A program made the translations under genes and the position numbers. DNA of 7,554 nt from Candidatus Bipolaricaulota bacterium. GTDB taxonomy: Bacteria > Bipolaricaulota > Bipolaricaulia > Bipolaricaulales > Bipolaricaulaceae. The notes beneath the pieces are model-generated. The model had not been told where the DNA came from and ran no database searches. It was given only the letters and a program-made list of their open reading frames with translations. The stretch is from positions 1 through 7,554 of the forward strand of contig JALVLL010000243.1 in NCBI GenBank assembly GCA_027027485.1, written 5' to 3'. This document shows positions 1 to 4,018 of this stretch, piece by piece (the stretch's first letter is position 1; each line of letters begins with the position of its first letter).

Positions 1-236
1 ACCCTGGCCTCCACGATCCCCACCGCCTCCAGGGCGGCCAGGGCCTCGCGGACCGACGCGCGTGAAACGCCCATGAGCTCGGCGAGCTCCTTCTCCGAGG
101 GGAGCCTCTCGCCCACCTTGAAGACCCCTTCGCGGATGAGGCGGATGATCTGCTCGGCCACCTGGGCGGAGACCTTGGTGGGGCGCACGGGCTGGATGAG
201 GTCGGACATGTCCCCGCGGAAAGGTTTGGCTGCCAT
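1..236 (-). CDS. GntR/FadR-family transcriptional regulator, N-terminal part (3' end outside window)
   Basis: This is the first 78 codons of a regulator read leftward off the window edge, so the effector-binding domain is not visible. The visible part is a winged helix-turn-helix. The segment VAEQIIRLIREGVFKVGERL is followed by PSEKELAELMGVSRASVREA and LAALEAVGIVEAR. Together these carry the family hallmarks: I-x-x-G-x-x-x-x-G-x-x-LPSE, then the recognition helix SRxSVREAL, then the wing. The VREAL-x-x-LE pattern fits the FadR subfamily, whose C-terminal FCD domain binds small carboxylic acids. That domain lies outside the window, so the ligand is unknown. The first ATG is at 236. A second ATG at 209 (residue 10) would also give a normal FadR-type N-terminus. 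Neither has a convincing Shine-Dalgarno sequence. The promoter position fits a nearly leaderless start at 236. The gene is divergent from the DUF488 gene. Confidence 0.9.
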   Translation of the reverse strand, partial: MAAKPFRGDMSDLIQPVRPTKVSAQVAEQIIRLIREGVFKVGERLPSEKELAELMGVSRASVREALAALEAVGIVEAR

Positions 237-237
237 G

Positions 238-248
238 CTGTCAGACAA
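238..248. promoter_or_regulatory. Candidate GntR/FadR operator, palindrome TGTCAGACA
   Basis: The 11 bases CTGTCAGACAA contain a perfect 9-bp palindrome with a central base, TGTC-A-GACA. GntR/FadR-subfamily operators commonly have the form TNGTNNNACNA, and this fits that general pattern. The site touches the predicted -10 box and covers the predicted transcription start of the regulator gene. Binding there would block RNA polymerase, consistent with negative autoregulation. Assigning it to this regulator is an inference from position and pattern. Confidence 0.5.
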
Positions 249-275
249 TATACCGGGATCCCCAAAAAGCTGCAA
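247..275 (-). promoter_or_regulatory. Sigma70-like promoter of the GntR-family gene
   Basis: On the minus strand TTGCAG (275-270) and TATATT (252-247) are separated by exactly 17 nt. They resemble the -35 and -10 consensus in a region that is otherwise GC-rich. Transcription would begin at about 241-239, only 3-5 nt before the ATG at 236, so the message would be essentially leaderless. If translation instead starts at the ATG at 209, the leader would be about 30 nt but still without a clear ribosome-binding site. This is a motif reading only. Confidence 0.55.
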
Positions 276-303
276 GAACCGGGAGAACGGGCCAGGTTCC
301 CAT

Positions 304-309
304 TAAGAT
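304..309 (+). promoter_or_regulatory. Weak candidate -10 element for the DUF488 gene
   Basis: TAAGAT at 304-309 matches four of six bases of the TATAAT consensus and is the only AT-rich hexamer close to the DUF488 start on this strand. No good -35 hexamer lies 16-18 nt upstream. If it is used, the transcript would begin at about 315-317 and its leader would be only about 6-8 nt. That would fit the odd 2-nt distance between GGAGG and the ATG. Confidence 0.2.
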
Positions 310-322
310 CGCGCTGGAGGCC

Positions 323-760
323 ATGCGGGAGATCTACACCGTGGGCCACTCGAACCTCCCCTTGGAGGGATTCCTGGAGCTACTCGAAGCCTGGGGGATA
401 GAGGCGGTGGCCGATGTCCGCCGCTTCCCCACCTCCAGGAAACACCCCCACTTCTCCCGGGAGAACCTGGAGCCGGCCCTAAGGGGGGCGGGGATCGAGT
501 ACGTTTTCCTGGGGGAAGAGCTCGGGGGATATCGGCCCGGGGGCTACGAGGCCCACATGGCCACCCCTGAATTCCGCCAGGGCCTCGGAAAGCTTGAGGG
601 GCTCGCCCGTGCCAAAAGGACGGCCATCATGTGCGCCGAACGCGACCCCAGGGGATGCCACCGGCGCTTCATCGCCGAAGCCCTCCTGAAGCGGGGCTTC
701 CGGGTGATCCACATCCTGGGGAAGGACAAAGCCCGCGTGGAGGAGCCGACCCTCTTCTGA
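323..760 (+). CDS. DUF488 domain-containing protein
   Basis: A complete 145-residue protein of the DUF488 family, small soluble cytoplasmic proteins of unresolved function. The family signatures are in order: IYTVGHS at residues 4-10, DVRRFP at 31-36, LGGYRPGG near 67-74, and the conserved CAERDPRGCHR at 104-114, whose two cysteines and histidine are the likely functional site. The length matches a full single-domain member. The start at 323 is supported because the family typically begins with M-x-I-Y-T-x-G-H-S directly at the N-terminus. The only Shine-Dalgarno-like sequence, GGAGG at 316-320, sits just 2 nt before the ATG, which is unusually close. The gene is divergent from the GntR-family regulator and convergent with the ABC operon. 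It has no visible U-tract terminator of its own in the forward direction. Biochemical role: not recognised. Confidence 0.9.
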   Translation: MREIYTVGHSNLPLEGFLELLEAWGIEAVADVRRFPTSRKHPHFSRENLEPALRGAGIEYVFLGEELGGYRPGGYEAHMATPEFRQGLGKLEGLARAKRTAIMCAERDPRGCHRRFIAEALLKRGFRVIHILGKDKARVEEPTLF

Positions 761-797
761 AAAAAACGAAAAAGGGCGCGGGATCTCCCGCGCCCTT
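761..797 (-). terminator. Intrinsic terminator of the NEW3-ABC operon
   Basis: Read on the minus strand, a perfect 12-bp GC-rich stem is formed by AAGGGCGCGGGA (797-786) and its complement at 783-772, with a tight 2-4 nt loop. It is followed at once by the T-rich tract TTTTTCGTTTTTT (773-761). This is a classical factor-independent terminator placed 30 nt after the stop codon of the ABC permease. In the plus direction the same hairpin follows the DUF488 stop but lacks a U tract downstream, so it should be weaker or inactive there. The U tract abuts the DUF488 stop codon. Confidence 0.9.
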
Positions 798-799
798 CG

Positions 800-827
800 T
801 CACCCATCACGCGTCACACATCACCCT
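800..827. repeat. Four tandem 7-bp repeats TCACNNN, minus strand TGA-stop array
   Basis: Four consecutive heptamers share a TCAC core: TCACCCA, TCACGCG, TCACACA and TCACCCT. On the minus strand, just after the permease stop codon (829-827), TGA recurs at 823-821, 816-814, 809-807 and 802-800. Because 7 is one more than a multiple of 3, the array puts a TGA in all three frames before the terminator hairpin. It may be a small repeat family or a replication-slippage product. Confidence 0.6.
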
Positions 828-1753
828 CACGTCGAGCGGATCTCCCGGCGCATGAAGATCACGTAGGAGATGGCGAAGCATATCGAGGTCAGCGCCACGA
901 GCCCCACGAGCTGTGGCCAGACGATGAGGAGGCTCTGGCCCAAGGGGAGGGGGCTTGTGGGGATGGAGGCCTCCTTGAGGAGCGCGGCGAGGCCCAGCCC
1001 GCGGTACTGCGGGATGAGGATCGCGGTGGTGGCTTCCTCGTAGAGGGCCACGGGAGAGAAGCGGAGGACGAGGTCCCTGATGCTCTCGTGCTTGACGAAG
1101 ACATCCGGGGCCACCCCGGGCTTTATGGGGGCGATCTGGTCCGCGATGAGCCCGGCGAGCATGTAGAGGAAGAGGGTGAAGAAGAGCCAAACAGCGATGG
1201 AAGCCAGGGCCGAGGTGGCCGTCTGCCGGAAGATGATCGAAAAGAGGATCCCGAGGCTCAGCCAGAACCCCAGGTACACGACGCTTATGACGACGAACAT
1301 GGCGATCCGGGAGATCTCCGCACCTCCGGGAGGGAACCCCAGCATGTAGAGGCCCAATCCGGTGATGATGAGGACGATGCTCGCCACCGCTATCCCCAGG
1401 GCGGTGATCCCCGCCAGGAACTTGCCGTTGATCCACCAGTCGCGGTAGATGGGCTGCGAGAGCACCCGGGAGACCGTCCCCCGGTTGAACTCGCTGTTTA
1501 TGGCGTCGAACCCCAGGATCACCCCAATCAGGGGGCCGAAGAAGGAGATGAAGCCCAGGAACGAGGGAAGCCCCCCGGCGCCCTGGGTGAAGAGATTCAG
1601 GTAGATGTAGTCAGGTGAAGTTTTGGTCCCGCTCAAGGACTGGGCCGCCAGGTACGCCGAGGCCCCTCCCACGATGAGGATGAGGAAGAAGAAGATGATG
1701 AAGCGCTTGCTCCCCAGGTGGTCTGCGAGTTCCTTCCAGAATACGGCGCTCAT
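827..1753 (-). CDS. ABC-2 type transporter permease
   Basis: A 308-residue integral membrane protein and the membrane partner of the ATPase encoded just upstream. About six hydrophobic segments are visible, near residues 18-38, 62-84, 112-137, 149-174, 179-205 and 277-300. After the second segment lies the cytoplasmic coupling region typical of ABC-2/NosY-like permeases: FDAINSEFNRGTVSRVLSQ and then PIYRDW (residues 82-106). The start at 1753 has AGGAG at 1764-1760 with a 6-nt spacer, and the ATPase stop codon lies inside this spacing, leaving only 3 nt between stop and start. This indicates translational coupling. The gene is last in the operon and is followed by a strong terminator. Substrate unknown. 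Exporters of this class move drugs, lipids or polysaccharides, or assist membrane protein assembly. Confidence 0.9.
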   Translation of the reverse strand: MSAVFWKELADHLGSKRFIIFFFLILIVGGASAYLAAQSLSGTKTSPDYIYLNLFTQGAGGLPSFLGFISFFGPLIGVILGFDAINSEFNRGTVSRVLSQPIYRDWWINGKFLAGITALGIAVASIVLIITGLGLYMLGFPPGGAEISRIAMFVVISVVYLGFWLSLGILFSIIFRQTATSALASIAVWLFFTLFLYMLAGLIADQIAPIKPGVAPDVFVKHESIRDLVLRFSPVALYEEATTAILIPQYRGLGLAALLKEASIPTSPLPLGQSLLIVWPQLVGLVALTSICFAISYVIFMRREIRST

Positions 1754-1756
1754 GGC

Positions 1757-2680
1757 TCACTCCTGGAAGTACCGGAGGTAGACCTCCTCCAGGGTGTAGG
1801 CGTGCCCTTTTAGCTCCAGGAGATCCACCCCGCTCTCCAAGACAGCCCTGGAGACCTGCGGCCTCACGTCGTCCCGGGCCTCGATGCGCACCGTGTCCCC
1901 CTCGGCGTCAACGGAGACCACCCCATCGATGGCGCGGAGCTTGGCGAGGAGCTCATCGGTGACCTCGGAGACCTTGAGCTCGAAGAGGTGTGTCCCCTTT
2001 TCCATCACGGCGCTGAGCTCACCCAGGGAGCCCTGGGCCACCAGCTTCCCTCGGTGGATGATCCCCACCCGGTCACAGACCCGCTGGATCTGGTGCAGGA
2101 GGTGGGAAGAGATCAGGATGGTCATCTTCCTCTCCTCCCGGAGCCTCGTGATCATGTCCAAGATCTGGCGTGCGCCCTCGGGGTCTATCCCGGAAGTGGG
2201 CTCATCGAGGATCACGAACCTGGGATCCTTGAGGAGGACCTCGGCGATCCCCAGCCGCTGCTTCATGCCCCGGGAGAAGGTGCCGACCTTTCGGTCGGCC
2301 ACGTCCGCGAGCCCCACGAGCTCCAGCACCTCCTGGATCTTCCCCCGGGCCTCGCGCTCGGGGATGCGGTTGAGGCTTGCGATGTAGCGGAGGTTCTCCC
2401 GGGCAGAGAGGTCATCGTAGAAGCCGAGGTTCTCCGGGAGGTAACCGGTGAGGCGTTTGACCTTCAGGGCCTCCCGGGTGGGGTTGTAGCCCAGGACCTT
2501 CACCTCTCCGGCGGTGGGCTCGGTGAGGCCGAGGAGGATGAGGATGGTGGTGGTCTTCCCGGCTCCGTTCGGGCCGAGGAGGCCGTAGATCTCCCCCTCA
2601 CGGATCTCGAGGTCCAGGCCGTCCACGGCCTTTACGCCGTCGTAGTACTTCTTGAGGCCCTTGGCCTCGACGACGAGCAT
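1757..2680 (-). CDS. ABC transporter ATP-binding protein (DrrA/NatA-like)
   Basis: A 307-residue cytoplasmic ATPase that powers the ABC-2 permease encoded next. Walker A GPNGAGKT is at residues 36-43. The region after it reads GYLPEN (79-84). The signature FSRGMKQR (135-142) is the variant form typical of the DrrA/NatA exporter group. Walker B VILDEPTSGID ends in the catalytic glutamate at 160, and the H-loop histidine is at 193 in LISSH. Residues from about 225 to 307 form a C-terminal accessory domain resembling DUF4162, common in this subfamily. The start at 2680 is chosen because it has GGGAGG at 2691-2686 with a 5-nt spacer and begins directly with the strand before Walker A. An upstream in-frame start at 2755 would add 25 basic, low-complexity residues lying over the end of the preceding gene. 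The start overlaps the NEW3 gene stop by one base (TGATG), implying coupled translation. Confidence 0.93.
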   Translation of the reverse strand: MLVVEAKGLKKYYDGVKAVDGLDLEIREGEIYGLLGPNGAGKTTTILILLGLTEPTAGEVKVLGYNPTREALKVKRLTGYLPENLGFYDDLSARENLRYIASLNRIPEREARGKIQEVLELVGLADVADRKVGTFSRGMKQRLGIAEVLLKDPRFVILDEPTSGIDPEGARQILDMITRLREERKMTILISSHLLHQIQRVCDRVGIIHRGKLVAQGSLGELSAVMEKGTHLFELKVSEVTDELLAKLRAIDGVVSVDAEGDTVRIEARDDVRPQVSRAVLESGVDLLELKGHAYTLEEVYLRYFQE

Positions 2681-3915
2681 CACCGCCTCCCGAGCCGCAC
2701 GAAGATCCCCGTGAGCCCGGCCACCACCGCCACGATCACCGCGACGCCGATCCAACCCCAGCTCATGGCCGCGCCCACGGTGACCCGTAGCTTCATGGAC
2801 TCGCGGTCCTCCTTGCCGGCGGCGGTAAGGGTGATCTCGTAGTCGCCGGGGATGGCCCTCTCCCTGGGCTTGATGATCACTTCCACCACCTCGGGCTTGA
2901 GGGTCTTGATGAGGGGATCCAGGGAGTCGATCTTCTCGGGCTTGAACTTGACCTCCCAGCCCTCGACCTTGGAGGCGAAGAAGTCGATGTCGGTGACGGG
3001 CGCGGTGCCTTCATTCCAGATGTAGAGTTTGAAGATCCGCTCTTTGCCCGCCGTGGCCTTGATGTTGCGGGTGTCCCCGGTGCCGTAGATCTCCGCCTCG
3101 CTGGCCAGGCGCAGATCGTAGGTCCCGGTGATCGTGGCCTTGAGATCCAGAGATGCCCTCACCTCTCCGGCCTGGGCCACGAAGGTGATGGGGTACTCTC
3201 CCTTCTCCACGTCGAAGGGCGGCTTCACCACGAACTTGATCCACTCGGAGGAGTTCCCGCCCACCTTGATGGAGGTGATGTGCTGGTCCTTCCAACGGGG
3301 GGTGAAGTAGGCGGTCCATCCCGCCGGGACCTGGGCCTTGAACTCTACGATCCTGTCCTCATCGGCCTCGTTCTTTATCTGGATCTCGTACTCGAACTCC
3401 TTTCCGGCGGGGTTCTCCAGGGCGGGGTAGTCCACCTTCAGGGTGATCCCCTTCTTCTCCTCCTCTTCCTTGGGCTCCTCCTTGAGCACGTAGGTGACGG
3501 TGACCGTCGCTTCCCTCTCTATGGCCCCGTCGGCGGTGCGGGCGGTGAGTTCGAAGGTATAGTCCCCGGCCTCGGCGTCCTCGGGGGGTTTGGCACGGAA
3601 CTTCACCTTTACCTTCCCTTCCTCGCCCTCCCCGGGGAGGAGGTAGAGGGCGCGGATCTCGGTGCGGGGGTAAGTGGAGGTCTCGATCCTGGGGTTCCAA
3701 TCCTCGGGCCCTTTAACCTCGAAGAGGATCTCCTCCGGGGAGCTACCGTGGTTGATGAGGACCACATCCAGGTTCACTTCCTTCCCCTCGTAGAGGACGA
3801 TATGTGGGTACTCGACGTAGAAGGAGAAATCGCGTTCGGGGGCCTTTCCCTGTTCCTGGGCCAAGGCCAAAAACGGAATCACTGCCAGGAAAACCAAGGC
3901 CAATGTTCGCCTCAT
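2680..3915 (-). CDS. Secreted, membrane-anchored NEW3-domain (COG1470-like) protein
   Basis: A 411-residue extracytoplasmic protein, first in the operon with an ABC ATPase and permease. An N-terminal signal peptide (MRR, hydrophobic core, AxA before residue 20) and a C-terminal transmembrane helix (about 384-408) followed by the basic tail RLGRR predict a large external domain held by one C-terminal anchor. The external part has three Ig-like repeats, about residues 30-143, 157-263 and 266-380. Each has a mid-repeat tryptophan segment (EDWNPRI, AGWTAYF, EGWEVKF) and ends in a K-P...G-D/E-Y strand (KPPEDAEAGDYTFELTA, KPPFDVEKGEYPITFVA, KPRERAIPGDYEITLTA). This matches NEW3 (alpha-galactosidase-associated) domains. 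A highly charged Lys/Glu linker lies at 144-157. The start at 3915 has AAGGAGG at 3927-3921 with a 5-nt spacer. The family pairs recurrently with ABC-2 transporters. A substrate-capture or scaffold role is an inference. Confidence 0.88.
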   Translation of the reverse strand: MRRTLALVFLAVIPFLALAQEQGKAPERDFSFYVEYPHIVLYEGKEVNLDVVLINHGSSPEEILFEVKGPEDWNPRIETSTYPRTEIRALYLLPGEGEEGKVKVKFRAKPPEDAEAGDYTFELTARTADGAIEREATVTVTYVLKEEPKEEEEKKGITLKVDYPALENPAGKEFEYEIQIKNEADEDRIVEFKAQVPAGWTAYFTPRWKDQHITSIKVGGNSSEWIKFVVKPPFDVEKGEYPITFVAQAGEVRASLDLKATITGTYDLRLASEAEIYGTGDTRNIKATAGKERIFKLYIWNEGTAPVTDIDFFASKVEGWEVKFKPEKIDSLDPLIKTLKPEVVEVIIKPRERAIPGDYEITLTAAGKEDRESMKLRVTVGAAMSWGWIGVAVIVAVVAGLTGIFVRLGRR

Positions 3916-3946
3916 CCCTCCCTCCTTGTGCGAAGTGGATGTATCG

Positions 3947-3972
3947 GAAAAATAGCGCTGGAGATATTTTTC
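3947..3972. repeat. AT-rich inverted repeat in the divergent intergenic region
   Basis: GAAAAATA (3947-3954) and TATTTTTC (3965-3972) are perfect 8-base inverted repeats separated by 10 nt. They form the only markedly AT-rich stretch in the 103-bp region between the divergent NEW3 and helicase starts. The centre-to-centre distance of the arms is 18 bp. The same TATTTT hexamer is presented on both strands, so the element could be a dimeric regulator operator, a pair of back-to-back -10 elements, or both. No known regulator can be named from it. Confidence 0.5.
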
Positions 3973-3995
3973 GCCATACCGCGGCGCCGAGTCAA
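3966..3995 (-). promoter_or_regulatory. Candidate promoter of the NEW3-ABC operon
   Basis: On the minus strand TTGACT (3995-3990) is a five-of-six match to the -35 consensus. AAAAAT (3971-3966), 18 nt downstream, is a weaker -10. Transcription would start near 3959 and give a leader of about 44 nt containing the AAGGAGG ribosome-binding site. An alternative -10, TATTTT at 3954-3949, lacks a good -35. The predicted -10 lies inside one arm of the inverted repeat at 3947-3972. Confidence 0.35.
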
Positions 3996-4002
3996 GGGAG
4001 GG

Positions 4003-4008
4003 AAGGAG
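4003..4008 (+). promoter_or_regulatory. Ribosome-binding site supporting the GTG start of the helicase
   Basis: AAGGAG lies 10 nt before the GTG at 4019, inside a longer purine run from 3994 to 4010. The spacing is longer than the 5-6 nt seen for most other genes here. No better in-frame start exists before the conserved YPPQ motif, so this site decides the start. Confidence 0.6.
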
Positions 4009-4018
4009 AACACCGGCG

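Larger units (their letters stand above)
237..322. other. Divergent intergenic region between GntR regulator and DUF488
   Basis: These 86 bases hold the minus-strand promoter and palindrome described separately, and a GC-rich stretch up to the DUF488 start. The operator-like site is about 75 bp from the DUF488 ATG. Control of DUF488 by this regulator is therefore possible but not shown by the sequence. Confidence 0.5.

Noticed and set aside
73..306. 77-codon plus-strand open frame at the left end
   Set aside because: It is antisense to the clear GntR helix-turn-helix and runs through that gene's promoter. Its serine-rich sequence has no family match I recognise.
2681..2755. Upstream start for the ABC ATPase adding 25 residues
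   Set aside because: The extension is basic low-complexity sequence inside the coding end of the NEW3 gene. The start at 2680 has a well-placed GGGAGG and the expected family N-terminus.
1988..2842. 284-codon plus-strand open frame opposite the ABC ATPase
   Set aside because: It covers the complement of the Walker and signature motifs and shows no family features. Coding evidence is entirely on the other strand.
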